Of a DNA stretch of 32,226 nucleotides, positions 1 through 8,714 are shown in pieces. Position 1 is the first letter of the stretch. Each line of letters opens with the position of its first letter. The translations under genes and the position numbers were made by a program. Source of the DNA: JALHTV01 sp049510055 (lineage in GTDB: Bacteria > Planctomycetota > Phycisphaerae > SM23-33); assembly GCA_049510055.1 (NCBI GenBank), contig JBEKZI010000017.1, positions 1 through 32,226 of the forward strand, in the 5' to 3' direction. Below the pieces are notes generated by a model. The model did not search any database and had not been told where the DNA came from. It saw nothing but the letters and a program-made list of their open reading frames with translations.

Positions 1-164
1 TTGTTGGTGACGTAGCGGTCGTCGTCCCAGATGAAGCCGTTGTGGAGGTCCGGCAGGTAGGCCAGGACGGTGGCGGCCAGGATGAGGGCGGCCCCCAGCA
101 GGCCCGTCAGCGGGAAGGTATGCTTGGTTGTCAACTCTTGTGCCATAGGGGCGATCCGCGGCAT
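1..164 (-). CDS. N-terminus of a membrane/TPR-type protein (partial)
   Basis: The gene starts inside the window and runs off its left edge, so only about 54 residues are visible. The start at 164 is chosen because a strong AAAGGAGGT lies at 176-184; an in-frame ATG at 146 is the alternative. The protein opens with a short polar stretch, then one hydrophobic helix (LLGAALILAATVLAYL), then DLHNGFIWDDDRYVTNN. A first helix followed by a W/Y-D-D-x-x-Y-V-T-N stretch is typical of large bacterial membrane proteins that combine glycosyltransferase-like helices with TPR repeats. That family assignment is inference from a very short piece. A strong hairpin at 206-243 lies between this gene and the small ORF upstream of it. 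Confidence 0.55.
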   Translation of the reverse strand, partial: MPRIAPMAQELTTKHTFPLTGLLGAALILAATVLAYLPDLHNGFIWDDDRYVTN

Positions 165-205
165 TCCAAGCCTAGACCTCCTTTGTAGCATCGCCGGCCG
201 GCCAA

Positions 206-243
206 ATAAAGCAGGCTTGCGCCTTCGCGCAAGCCTGCTTTAT
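206..243 (-). terminator. 17-bp perfect hairpin, likely terminator
   Basis: A206-C222 pairs without mismatch to G227-T243 around a four-base loop (CTTC). Read on the minus strand the stem ends in CTTTATTTGG, a modest T-rich tail. It follows the small ORF at 274-348 and precedes the gene starting at 164, so it either ends the small transcript or acts as an attenuator for the next gene. Confidence 0.7.
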
Positions 244-273
244 GCCACGTGCCTTCCGGCTCGTATGCGGAGA

Positions 274-348
274 TCAGCACATCGCTGCAAAGCTGAGGAC
301 GATCAGCAGCACGACCCGCAGCTTTCGCTCGAACAAATGCCTGAACAT
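274..348 (-). CDS. 24-residue hydrophobic small protein or leader peptide
   Basis: A 25-codon ORF with all the parts of an independent unit: a promoter-like pair at 392-419, a TTTGGAGGT ribosome binding site about 8 bases before ATG, and a strong hairpin 30 bp after the stop. The peptide begins MFRHLFERKLR, has a hydrophobic run VVLLIVLSFAAM, and ends in Cys. It could be a tiny single-pass membrane protein: the basic N-terminus followed by about 13 apolar residues fits this. It could instead be a leader peptide for attenuation of the downstream gene, since seven consecutive Val/Leu/Ile codons precede the hairpin. No family is recognised. Confidence 0.45.
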   Translation of the reverse strand: MFRHLFERKLRVVLLIVLSFAAMC

Positions 349-391
349 CGCGATTACCTCCAAAGGCAATCTAGTGAAACCCGGTCAAACC

Positions 392-419
392 ATTTTATCG
401 CGCCGCCGCTGTTCGTAAA
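392..419 (-). promoter_or_regulatory. Candidate sigma-70 promoter for the small ORF
   Basis: On the minus strand TTTACG (414-419) and TAAAAT (392-397) are separated by 16 bp. The predicted start of transcription is about 35-40 bases before the ATG at 348. Confidence 0.4.
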
Positions 420-509
420 GAGGGAAAGTGGCTTTGGCGCGGGGTTTTCTCGGCAATGCCCTGAAAGTTAATCCGGGCAAGCTTTGCCGCCTGTAACGTT
501 TGCCGTCGG

Positions 510-1709
510 TTACGTGTGGTAGTCGGCGTTGATATGGATGTACTGGGCGGACAGGTCGCAAGTCCAGGTGGTGTAGCGGCCCTTGCCTAGATGGAGGTCG
601 CAGTCCACCGCGACGGTCTTGCCCATCAGTTTTCGTCGTAGTGCCGCGACGTTGCAGGGGGTCGGCACGCCGCGGCGGAAGACCACGATGCCGCCGATGC
701 GGATGGCCAATCGGGCGGGGTCCACCTTGGCGGCCGACTTGCCCAGCGCGGTGGCGATGCGGCCCCAGTTGGGGTCGCCGCCGTGCACGGCGCACTTGAA
801 CAGCGGCGAGTTGGCGACCGCCTTGGCGGCGATCTCCGCCTCCCCGGCCGACCGCGCACCGGCGACCGTGACGGCGATGAGCTTGGTGGCGCCTTCGCCG
901 TCGGCGGCGACGGCGCGGGCCAGCCGGCCGCAGACATCCGACAGGGCGGTCAGGAACTTGCGGTAGCCGGCCGAGCCGGCCGCCACCGGCCGATTGCCTG
1001 CCTGTCCGCTGGCCAGAAGGAACAGCGTGTCGGAGGTGGAGGTGTCGCTGTCCACCGTGACGGCGTTGAAGCTGCCCTCGGCGGCCGCCACGAGTGCCTT
1101 GTGCAGCGCCGCCGGCGCGATGGCCAGGTCGGTCGTCAGCACGGCGATCATCGTTGCCAGCGAGGGGGCGATCATGCCCGAGCCCTTGACCATGCCGGCC
1201 ACGGTGACGGTCTTGCCGCCGATGACGGTTCGGGCGACGGCGTATTTTTCGTGCAGGTCGGTGGTCATGATGGCCTGGAGTGCGGCGGAGTCGTGGCCGC
1301 GGCCAAGGCTGCCCACCGCGGCGGTGATGCCCGCGTGGATCTTGGCCATCGGCAGGCGGTGGCCGATGACGCCCGTGGAGGCCACCAGCACCTTGTTCGC
1401 CGTCGTGCCCAAGAGGCGCGCCGCCTGATGAGCCATCGTGGCGGCGTCGCGGTAGCCGGCCCGGCCCGTGCAGGCGTTGGCGCAGCCGGCGTTGATGACG
1501 ACGGCGCGGCAGCGGCCGAAACCGCCGGGCAGCACGCGGCGGCAGTAGCGCACCGGCTCGCCGAACACTTGGTTTCGCGTGGTCAGGATCGCCGCGGCCG
1601 CGTCGCGTGTGCAGGCGACGACGGCCAGGTCCTTTCGGCCGCTCTGTTTGATCCCGCAAGCCACCCCTGCGGAGCGGAAGCCTTTTGGCTTTGTGATATG
1701 TTGAGTCAT
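510..1709 (-). CDS. argJ: Bifunctional ornithine acetyltransferase / N-acetylglutamate synthase
   Basis: ArgJ transfers the acetyl group from N-acetylornithine to glutamate in cyclic arginine biosynthesis; it is cytosolic. The 399-residue product has the family's length. The autoprocessing motif is seen as KGSGMIAPSLATM with the nucleophile Thr at residue 186; in the family, cleavage before this Thr gives the alpha and beta chains. Other conserved stretches are VINAGCANACTG, the DSDTSTSDT block and HGGDPNWGRI. ATG 1709 is chosen because homology starts soon after it; the open frame continues upstream into argC without good coding character. It lies 56 bp downstream of argC on the same strand, so the two are probably cotranscribed. 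The ribosome binding site is weak, which suggests dependence on upstream translation. Whether it also uses acetyl-CoA cannot be told from sequence. Confidence 0.96.
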   Translation of the reverse strand: MTQHITKPKGFRSAGVACGIKQSGRKDLAVVACTRDAAAAILTTRNQVFGEPVRYCRRVLPGGFGRCRAVVINAGCANACTGRAGYRDAATMAHQAARLLGTTANKVLVASTGVIGHRLPMAKIHAGITAAVGSLGRGHDSAALQAIMTTDLHEKYAVARTVIGGKTVTVAGMVKGSGMIAPSLATMIAVLTTDLAIAPAALHKALVAAAEGSFNAVTVDSDTSTSDTLFLLASGQAGNRPVAAGSAGYRKFLTALSDVCGRLARAVAADGEGATKLIAVTVAGARSAGEAEIAAKAVANSPLFKCAVHGGDPNWGRIATALGKSAAKVDPARLAIRIGGIVVFRRGVPTPCNVAALRRKLMGKTVAVDCDLHLGKGRYTTWTCDLSAQYIHINADYHT

Positions 1710-1765
1710 CTGTTGACTTTCGTTTTTGCTGATAGATTTTTCTTCACGGTATTCCGGTCCTCCGG

Positions 1766-2797
1766 TCAATAAAGTCCTGCCGTTTCCGCCAGGCCGAACA
1801 TGAGGTTCATGTTCTGGATGGCCTGGCCGGAGGCGCCCTTGACGAGGTTGTCCAGGGCGCTGAACAGGATCACCTTGCCCTTGGCGACGGCGGCGGAGAC
1901 GTCGCAGAAGTTGGTGTGCACGACGTATTTGGTGGCCGGCAGCACGTCGGTTCGCACGCGGACGAACGGGGCGTCGACGTAGGCCAGCTGGAGCGCGGCG
2001 ACGACGTCCTCGGCCTTGACGGACGGGTCGGCCGGGGCGGCGTAGATGCTGCACAGCATGCCGCGGTCCATCGGGCACAGGTGCGGCTGGAACAGGACGG
2101 CCGCCTTCTGGCCGGTGATCTGGGCGAGGGTCTGCTCGATTTCCGGCATGTGGCGGTGGGTGCCGACGGCGTAGGGCTCGAAGTTTTCGTTGCGCTCCGG
2201 GTAGTGGAAGCGCAGGCTCACGCCGCGCCCGGCGCCGCTGACGCCACTGATGGCGTTGACGGCGATGCCTTCCGGCTGGATCAGTCCGGCCCGCAGCACC
2301 GGCGCGATGGCCAGCACGCTGCACGTCGGATAGCAGCCGGGATTGGCCACCAGGTTGGCGGATTTAATCTGCGGGGCGAAGTATTCCGGCAGGCCGTAGA
2401 CCGCTTCGGCCAGGCCGGCCGGGTCGGTGTGCGGGCTGTACCATTTTTCGTACACCGCCGCGTCGGCGATGCGATAGTCGGCCGACCAATCGATCACCCG
2501 CAGACTCGCCTGGCGGAGCGCCGGGACGTAGCTCATGGCCACCTTGTGCGGCACGCAAAGCATGGCCAAGTCGGCGCCGGTAGCGGCGACCTTTTTGGCG
2601 TCGAACAGTTCCTGGGACAGCGTGACGTACTTGCTCAGCAGCGGGAAGAACCCCGCCATCGGGCCCAGCTCCGACGGCGGTCCGAACACGCCCACCAGTT
2701 GAGCGTGGGGGTGGCGCATGAGCCAGCGGATGGCCTCGAAGCCGGCGTAGCCGCTCCCGCCGACCAGCACGACGCGAATCTTTGAACTTTTTGGCAT
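1766..2797 (-). CDS. argC: N-acetyl-gamma-glutamyl-phosphate reductase
   Basis: ArgC reduces N-acetylglutamyl phosphate to the semialdehyde with NADPH, the third step of arginine synthesis. The product is 343 residues, the usual size. A dinucleotide-binding GGSGYAG lies at residues 13-19 and the active-site Cys155 is in NPGCYPT; the SGVSGAGRG block also fits. ATG 2797 is preferred over ATG 2809 and the further upstream start because GGAGAG sits 5-6 bases before it and the N-terminus (MPKSSKIRVVLVGGSGYAG) has family length. It is the first gene of an argC-argJ unit. Other arg genes are not in the window. Confidence 0.96.
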   Translation of the reverse strand: MPKSSKIRVVLVGGSGYAGFEAIRWLMRHPHAQLVGVFGPPSELGPMAGFFPLLSKYVTLSQELFDAKKVAATGADLAMLCVPHKVAMSYVPALRQASLRVIDWSADYRIADAAVYEKWYSPHTDPAGLAEAVYGLPEYFAPQIKSANLVANPGCYPTCSVLAIAPVLRAGLIQPEGIAVNAISGVSGAGRGVSLRFHYPERNENFEPYAVGTHRHMPEIEQTLAQITGQKAAVLFQPHLCPMDRGMLCSIYAAPADPSVKAEDVVAALQLAYVDAPFVRVRTDVLPATKYVVHTNFCDVSAAVAKGKVILFSALDNLVKGASGQAIQNMNLMFGLAETAGLY

Positions 2798-2898
2798 GTG
2801 TCTCTCCATGGGAATCTGTCGCAGCCGCAACGCCGGGCCGTGAGCTTCCCGGGACGTCCTTGCCGTGTAGTCTCTAGTTCTTGGTTTGTGGTCTCAAG

Positions 2899-2930
2899 TA
2901 AAAACCCCGGCACCGAAGGGCGCCGGGGTT
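2899..2930 (-). terminator. Rho-independent terminator of rplM-rpsI
   Basis: AACCCCGGC (on the minus strand) pairs with GCCGGGGTT around a short loop and is followed by TTTTT (2900-2904). It lies 25 bp after the rpsI stop and before argC. Confidence 0.85.
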
Positions 2931-2954
2931 GGGTTTGTCGTGGGATAAGGCAGC

Positions 2955-3479
2955 TTAGCGTTTGGAGTACTGGAACCTCTTTCGGGCGCCCTTTTGGCCG
3001 TACTTTTTTCTTTCCTTCATCCTGGCGTCTCGGGTGAGCAGGCCGCGGTCGCGGAGCGCGGCTTCCGCCTCCGGGGCGGCCTTAACGATGGCGCGGGCCA
3101 GGCCGAGCAGGATCGCCCCGGCTTGGCCGCTGCGTCCGCCGCCGGCGACCTTTGCCCAGATGTCCCAGGCACCGACCATGTTCACCGCCGTCAGGGGGGC
3201 CGAGACGGCGTTGCGGTCCTTGATCTCGGTGAAGAATTTCTCCACGGCTCGATCGTTGACGAGAATTTTGCCGCTGCCGGGCCGAATCCGGACGCGGGCG
3301 ACGGCCTTTTTCCGCCGGCCCGTGCCCCAGATGTATTGCACGCCCGCCGGCAGGGGCGGGGCCGTGCGACCAGCGGCCTGCGGCGCCGGTGGTGCGGCCG
3401 GTGCCACCGCAGCGACCGGTGCCACCGGAGCGGCCGGTGCGGCGGTCGGAGTCTCAGCGTTTGTCTGTTCGTCAGCCAT
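2955..3479 (-). CDS. rpsI: 30S ribosomal protein S9 with Ala/Pro-rich N-terminal extension
   Basis: S9 (uS9) binds 16S rRNA in the head of the small subunit; its C-terminal tail reaches the P site. The core starts near residue 48 (YIWGTGRRKKAVARVRIRPG), followed by GKILVNDR, the GGGRSGQAGAI loop and the basic tail ending KRFQYSKR. The product is 174 residues against about 130 in most bacteria. The extra roughly 45 residues are a low-complexity Ala/Pro/Val extension at the N-terminus. ATG 3479 has AGGAA about 7 bases upstream. A start near the core would lack such a site, so the extension is probably translated. It is 27 bp downstream of rplM in the usual L13-S9 operon. Confidence 0.96.
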   Translation of the reverse strand: MADEQTNAETPTAAPAAPVAPVAAVAPAAPPAPQAAGRTAPPLPAGVQYIWGTGRRKKAVARVRIRPGSGKILVNDRAVEKFFTEIKDRNAVSAPLTAVNMVGAWDIWAKVAGGGRSGQAGAILLGLARAIVKAAPEAEAALRDRGLLTRDARMKERKKYGQKGARKRFQYSKR

Positions 3480-3506
3480 GGTCGATTGTTCCTGCGTTTC
3501 TGAAGA

Positions 3507-3938
3507 CTACAATTCCAGCGCCGCCGGCTGCTGAGCCTGGTGCTGATGCTCGCCGCCTGCGTACACCTTCAGCCGGCTGAACATCACTGTCCCCAGCTTG
3601 CTCTTGGGCAACATGCGGCGGACGGCCTCGGAGACGACGCGCTCGGGATGCTTGGCGAGCATCTCCTTCAGCGGGACGGTTCTCTGCCCGCCGGGATAGC
3701 CGCTGTAGGTCTGGTATTCGCGCTTGGCGAGCTTGGTGGAGCCGGTCACCTTCACCTTGGCGGCGTTGATGACGACCACAAAGTCGCCCATGGCCACGTG
3801 GGGCGTGTACTCCACGCGGTGCTTGCCCATCAGAATCCGGGCGATCTTGACAGCCATGCGGCCCACCACCTTGTCGGTGGCGTCCACCAGGTACCATCGG
3901 GCGGCGATCTCGCCGGTCTTGGCCATGTACGTCTTCAT
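3507..3938 (-). CDS. rplM: 50S ribosomal protein L13
   Basis: L13 (uL13) is an early-assembling large-subunit protein. The 143-residue product has the family's length and blocks: WYLVDATDKVVGRMA, HVAMGDFVVVINAAKV, YSGYPGG and RMLPKSKLG. The C-terminus has a short Gln/His-rich tail (GGEHQHQAQQP). It is the first gene after a strong promoter at 3986-4013 and is followed by rpsI and a terminator, so this is a two-gene operon. Confidence 0.97.
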   Translation of the reverse strand: MKTYMAKTGEIAARWYLVDATDKVVGRMAVKIARILMGKHRVEYTPHVAMGDFVVVINAAKVKVTGSTKLAKREYQTYSGYPGGQRTVPLKEMLAKHPERVVSEAVRRMLPKSKLGTVMFSRLKVYAGGEHQHQAQQPAALEL

Positions 3939-3985
3939 TGTTTCATCCCAAGGCTGTCTGGGCAGCCTAAGCTAAAGAGTCGCGT

Positions 3986-4013
3986 ATTATGGCGTTTACC
4001 GCGGATAAGTCAA
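3986..4013 (-). promoter_or_regulatory. Sigma-70 type promoter of rplM-rpsI
   Basis: On the minus strand TTGACT (4008-4013) and CATAAT (3986-3991) are separated by 16 bp, close to consensus. The start of transcription would be near 3979, about 40 bases before the rplM ATG. It is the best promoter match in the window. Confidence 0.75.
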
Positions 4014-4133
4014 CGGCATTTCGCCCGGAAACGCAGAAACCGCCGCGTCCTTGCGTGGCTCGCCGGGAGGGCTTAGGCTGGCAAGGGCCGGGATGGCTGC
4101 GAAGGCGCCGTCCGGGCGGAAGGAGGTCGCACG

Positions 4134-4583
4134 ATGGAATACCAGGTTGGGCGAATCGGCCGCGTGATCGTGGCCAGGGCGTTCGAGGGCGAGGACCTCT
4201 ACGGCCAGGTCCAGGCCATCGCCGCCAAGGAGAATCTCCGCAGCGCGGCCGTCCTGGCCGTCGGCGGCCTGCGGCGGGCCAAGGTCGTGGTCGGCCCCAA
4301 GGACCCCCACGGCCCGATTGAGCCGCAATTTCGCCAATTCGACGACGCGCGCGAGATCGTCGGCGTCGGGACGATCTTCCCCGACGAGACCGGGCCCGTG
4401 CTGCACTTCCACGCCGGCATCGGTCGCGGCGCCGAGGCCATCGTGGGCTGCCCGCGCGGCGGGGCGAGCGTCTTCTGCGTGCTTGAGCTGATCCTCATCG
4501 AGATCGAGGGCATCGACGCGCGGCGGCTGCTGGACGAGCAATTGGGCCTCAAGCTGCTGCGTGTGGGTCCGGCGGCCCGGTAG
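4134..4583 (+). CDS. PPC (DUF296) domain DNA-binding-like protein
   Basis: The 149-residue protein consists of a single PPC/DUF296 domain. It has the family's AVGGLRRAKV segment, then a LHFHAGIGRGAEAIVGC stretch with the His pair that in solved homologues helps bind a metal ion, and the ending LELILIEIEG. In plants the domain is fused to AT-hooks; stand-alone bacterial members are mostly of unknown function. A strong GGAAGGAGGT precedes the ATG by 7 bases. It stands alone on the plus strand, divergent from rplM and ending 3 bp before the convergent reductase gene. Confidence 0.85.
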   Translation: MEYQVGRIGRVIVARAFEGEDLYGQVQAIAAKENLRSAAVLAVGGLRRAKVVVGPKDPHGPIEPQFRQFDDAREIVGVGTIFPDETGPVLHFHAGIGRGAEAIVGCPRGGASVFCVLELILIEIEGIDARRLLDEQLGLKLLRVGPAAR

Positions 4584-4586
4584 GAG

Positions 4587-5687
4587 CTAGCGCCGGGGTT
4601 TTTTGCCCTTGGCTAAGGCTTTGAAGTATTTGATCCGCGTGCGGAGGGGCAGGCGCTGCGTGCATCGCTTTTCGCAAGCTCCGCAGAGGGTGCAAACTAA
4701 GGTGGCGGCGGGCGTCAGGTCCCAGTGCCATAGCAGCCGCCGCTTGACCCGCTCGTGGTCGCCGCCCAGCAGGCGGAAGTTGTAGGCGTCCATCAGCTTG
4801 GGCACCTCCACGCCGACCGGGCAGGGCAGGCAATAGCTGCAACCGGTGCACAGGTCGTTGAACACCGTCGGCATTTTCTTGCGCAGGACGGCCCTGTGGC
4901 TGGCAGGATAAGGGCGGAAGTTTTCCGCCACCGCCACGGCCTGGTCGATTTGCTTAGTGGTCTTGAAGCCCACCAGGGCCGACGTGACCGCCGGCTGGGA
5001 GAGGTTGAACCGCAAGGCCGCGTCCACGACGGAATCGTCGTCCTTGGCCCGCAGGAAGTCGAACCGCTTGGCGTGCTGGGGAATCAGGCCGCCGGCCAGC
5101 GGGTTCATCGTGACCACGCCCAGGTGCATCTTGGCGGCGGCGTCCAGGGCCTTCTGGCGGTAGGGGAAGTTCAGCGCGCAGTAGCCCAGCGTAACGCCCT
5201 CAAAGACCCCTTCGGCCAGCAGCTTGCCGAGGTCCTTGCCCGGCAGGTGCGAGGAGACGGCCAGGTGGCGGATGAGTCCTTCGTCCTTGGCCTTCATCGC
5301 GGCGGCCACGGCGCCGCCTTTCTTGCGCTGCTTCCACTGGTCGGGATTCACGATGCACCAGATGTGGAAGAAGTCGATGTAGGACGTGTTCAGCCGCTTG
5401 AGGGATTTCTCCAGGCTTTTGCGCAGCTTGGCGCCGTCGGCCTCCATGCACTTGGTGGACAGGTACACGCGTTTGCGATTCATCCGCCGCACGGCCGCCC
5501 CGATGATGTCCTCGCTTTTGTCCTTGCAGTAGAACGGGGCGGTGTCGAAGTAGTTGATGCCCCGCCGGTAGGCGTGCAGCACCAGCGAGGCGTTGGCATC
5601 GATGTCGCGGGGATCGGGAAAGCGCATGCCGCCGAAGCCGATGACGGAAATCTTCTCGCCCGTCTTGCCGTATTCCCTAGTGAGCAT
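4587..5687 (-). CDS. Aldo/keto reductase with C-terminal 4Fe-4S domain (A)
   Basis: An NADPH-type aldo/keto reductase barrel (residues 1 to about 270) followed by a ferredoxin-like tail. The catalytic tetrad is visible as Asp48 and Tyr53 (FDTAPFY), Lys79 (LSTK) and His108 (FFHIW). The tail carries CTGCSYCLPCP and CTLCGACEKRC, eight cysteines able to hold two 4Fe-4S clusters. Such proteins are common in anaerobes; substrates are largely unknown, and the clusters suggest electron transfer to or from ferredoxin-like partners. The length is 366 residues. It overlaps the end of the upstream paralogue by 11 bp, so translation is probably coupled and the two may form a complex. Confidence 0.92.
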   Translation of the reverse strand: MLTREYGKTGEKISVIGFGGMRFPDPRDIDANASLVLHAYRRGINYFDTAPFYCKDKSEDIIGAAVRRMNRKRVYLSTKCMEADGAKLRKSLEKSLKRLNTSYIDFFHIWCIVNPDQWKQRKKGGAVAAAMKAKDEGLIRHLAVSSHLPGKDLGKLLAEGVFEGVTLGYCALNFPYRQKALDAAAKMHLGVVTMNPLAGGLIPQHAKRFDFLRAKDDDSVVDAALRFNLSQPAVTSALVGFKTTKQIDQAVAVAENFRPYPASHRAVLRKKMPTVFNDLCTGCSYCLPCPVGVEVPKLMDAYNFRLLGGDHERVKRRLLWHWDLTPAATLVCTLCGACEKRCTQRLPLRTRIKYFKALAKGKKPRR

Positions 5688-6861
5688 GCGGGGCGTCCTT
5701 CGGCGCGGGGCTGGGGGTCAGCGTCTTGTCCGCCAGGGCCTCGTGCAGCTCCTGGAGCTGCTTGCGGACGGGCAGGTTCTGGGGGCACTTGGTCTCGCAG
5801 GCGCCGCAGTCGCTACAGGCGTCGGCGGCCGCGCTGCGCTTTTTGGGGATCGGCCCTCGCTGGATGCTCCGGTAGGCCTTGCGGGCGTGGTCCCACAGGC
5901 CGTAGATCTTCGCGTGATTGTAGATTCGAAACAGGTGGGGAATGTTGATCTCTTTGGGGCAGGGCAGGCAGTACCCGCAGCCGGTGCAGTAAAGGTCCGC
6001 CAGCTTCGCCAGCCGCGCCAAGTGCTCGTCGATGGCTTTTTTGTCCTCCTCCGACAGGGGCGTGGCGTCCTCGGCCGTGGCGAGGTTTTCTTCCACCTGC
6101 TGCATCGTGCTCATGCCGCTCAGCGCCATCGAGACGTTCTGGTTGGACAGCACGAACCGTAACGCCAGCTCCGGCACGCGCTGGATGCCCGGAACGAGCT
6201 GCGCCAGCGTTTCGCTATCGGCGCCCAGCCGCCCGCCGCCCACCGGCCCCATGACCACCACGCCGATGCCCCGCTGGTGCGCGTAGGCAATGCCGTCCTC
6301 AAGCGAGCGGTCCAGCAGGTTGTACTGGAGCGTGATGGACTCGACATAGCCGGTGTCCACCACCTTCCGCAGGGCGTCGGGTGAGTCGTGGAACGAGCAG
6401 CAGATGTGCTTGATCAGCCCCTGGTCCTTGGCCTTGAGCATCCAGCGGCTCATCACCGGGGCGACGAACTCTTCGTACTTTGCCCAGCGGACGCCGTGGT
6501 GATTGTAGATGTCGATGCAGTCCACTTGCAGGCGTTCCAGGCTGTCGGTGAGGTTCTTCCACCATTCCTTCTCGTCGGTGCCGTAGTAGGGGTTCTTGGT
6601 GGAGACGATGACTTTTTCGCGCCCTCGCCCTCGCCAGCCCTTCAGGGCGTCGCCGACGGCGCGCTGGCTGTCGGCCTTGCAGTATCCCACGGCCGTGTCG
6701 ATGTAGTTCACCCCGGCCGCGAAGGCCCGGTGGATCATCGGGATCGCCAGCTCGCGGTTGACCCGCGCGGCGTCGCCCTCGCCGACCATGGGCAGGCGCA
6801 TCGCGCCGAACCCCAGTTGCGAGACGGCCAGCCCGGTCCTCCCCAAGGGACGGTGCAGCAT
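5677..6861 (-). CDS. Aldo/keto reductase with C-terminal 4Fe-4S domain (B)
   Basis: A 394-residue paralogue of the downstream gene. Catalytic residues are Asp55 and Tyr60 (IDTAVGY), Lys89 (VSTKN) and a His pair at 121-122 (YNHHG). The C-terminal domain has CTGCGYCLPCP and CSDCGACETKCPQN, two cluster motifs. The ATG at 6861 is chosen because AAAGGA stands 7 bases upstream and the conserved start (HRPLGRTGLAVSQLGFG) follows at once; the frame is open upstream without coding sense. It is the first gene of a two-gene unit. The pair has diverged clearly, so they are not a recent duplication. Confidence 0.92.
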   Translation of the reverse strand: MLHRPLGRTGLAVSQLGFGAMRLPMVGEGDAARVNRELAIPMIHRAFAAGVNYIDTAVGYCKADSQRAVGDALKGWRGRGREKVIVSTKNPYYGTDEKEWWKNLTDSLERLQVDCIDIYNHHGVRWAKYEEFVAPVMSRWMLKAKDQGLIKHICCSFHDSPDALRKVVDTGYVESITLQYNLLDRSLEDGIAYAHQRGIGVVVMGPVGGGRLGADSETLAQLVPGIQRVPELALRFVLSNQNVSMALSGMSTMQQVEENLATAEDATPLSEEDKKAIDEHLARLAKLADLYCTGCGYCLPCPKEINIPHLFRIYNHAKIYGLWDHARKAYRSIQRGPIPKKRSAAADACSDCGACETKCPQNLPVRKQLQELHEALADKTLTPSPAPKDAPHAH

Positions 6862-7020
6862 GGGAAGTCCTTTCTTGGCGAGGGGCGCTGGTGGATGCGG
6901 CGGCGCGCCCTCGCATGAACTTCCCAGTATAACCGCCGACGGCGTCCGGACCAAGGGCGTAGACAGGCAGGTGTGCCCGCGGGCCGAGCGAAGGAGTGAA
7001 GAAAGCCCCGAAAAGCCAGG

Positions 7021-7311
7021 TCAGGACTGTGCCGGTGCTGGCGGTGGCGGCTGGCCTTTGGGCGGCTCGTTCTTGGGCGGCTCCGGCGGCTTGCGCTTGG
7101 CGAGGGATTCGACCGGCCCGGCCGGCCCGCCGCCGGCGGCGGCCAGCTTCTCGCGCTTGATGGCCTCGTACACTTCCTTGCGGTGGACCGGGATGTGCGC
7201 CGGGGCGCTGATGCCCAGGCGCACCTTCTCCCCTCGGACGTCGACGATGGTAATCTCCACGTCGTCGCCGATCATGATGGATTCGTCGCGTTGTCTGGAC
7301 AGAACAAGCAT
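7021..7311 (-). CDS. csrA: Carbon storage regulator CsrA with long proline-rich tail
   Basis: CsrA is a small dimeric RNA-binding protein that blocks or stabilises mRNAs at GGA motifs. Residues 1-57 carry the whole family fold: MLVLSRQRDESIMIGDDVEITIV, then KVRLGISAP and the RNA-contacting IPVHRKEVYEAI segment. The product is 96 residues against about 60 in most species. The extra roughly 37 residues are a Gly/Pro/Lys-rich tail (KRKPPEPPKNEPPKGQPPPP) that looks disordered. AAGGAAGGAG precedes the ATG. No flagellar genes or fliW are next to it. Confidence 0.94.
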   Translation of the reverse strand: MLVLSRQRDESIMIGDDVEITIVDVRGEKVRLGISAPAHIPVHRKEVYEAIKREKLAAAGGGPAGPVESLAKRKPPEPPKNEPPKGQPPPPAPAQS

Positions 7312-7387
7312 CCGGCGGCTCCTTCCTTGGAATAGCCGGTTTTTCCTGTCGCCCCCTTATGCCACAAACGCGGCGGGAGCGATAACT

Positions 7388-7411
7388 GATGTATATATCG
7401 TCAAATACATC
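7388..7411. promoter_or_regulatory. Inverted repeat between csrA and mtnA
   Basis: GATGTAT at 7388-7394 is repeated inverted as ATACATC at 7405-7411 with a 10-bp AT-rich spacer. It sits in the 180-bp divergent gap between csrA and mtnA. The shape fits an operator for a dimeric regulator, but this is only a suggestion. Confidence 0.3.
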
Positions 7412-7491
7412 GGGGGCCGTGAATAAGAAGTTTGGATGCCGATATGGCCGGAACCCTTGCCGCCGCGGGGGCTTTTGGCTACGGTGGGGGC

Positions 7492-8556
<1,065 letters not shown>

Positions 8557-8564
8557 ACGGCGGC

Positions 8565-8610
8565 ACCCGGCATTAGGCAATGGGCACTAGGCATTAGGCA
8601 CCAGGCACTC
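8565..8610. repeat. Short degenerate direct repeats
   Basis: The 46 bases after mtnA consist of about five near copies of a 9-10 bp unit (GGCATTAGGCA, GGGCACTAGGCA, AGGCATTAGGCA, CCAGGCAC). They lie between the mtnA stop and the tmRNA promoter. No function is apparent. Confidence 0.5.
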
Positions 8611-8660
8611 GTGCAGGGGTTAGTCGCAGATGGACTTGGTCCTTCGGCCGGCCGATGGTG

Positions 8661-8666
8661 TATAAT
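8661..8666 (+). promoter_or_regulatory. -10 box of the tmRNA gene
   Basis: A perfect TATAAT lies 49 bp before the mature tmRNA 5' end. No convincing -35 box is seen at the right distance; TTGGTC lies 19 bp upstream. The remaining leader would be removed by RNase P. Confidence 0.5.
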
Positions 8667-8714
8667 AAGGATGACACCAGAGGTCTGCCGACCAACAGGC
8701 AGGTCAACTCTTTC

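Noticed and set aside
510..2324. 604-codon frame joining argC and argJ regions
   Set aside because: Only its second part is argJ. The first part is the wrong frame of argC, with Arg/Pro-rich nonsense composition.
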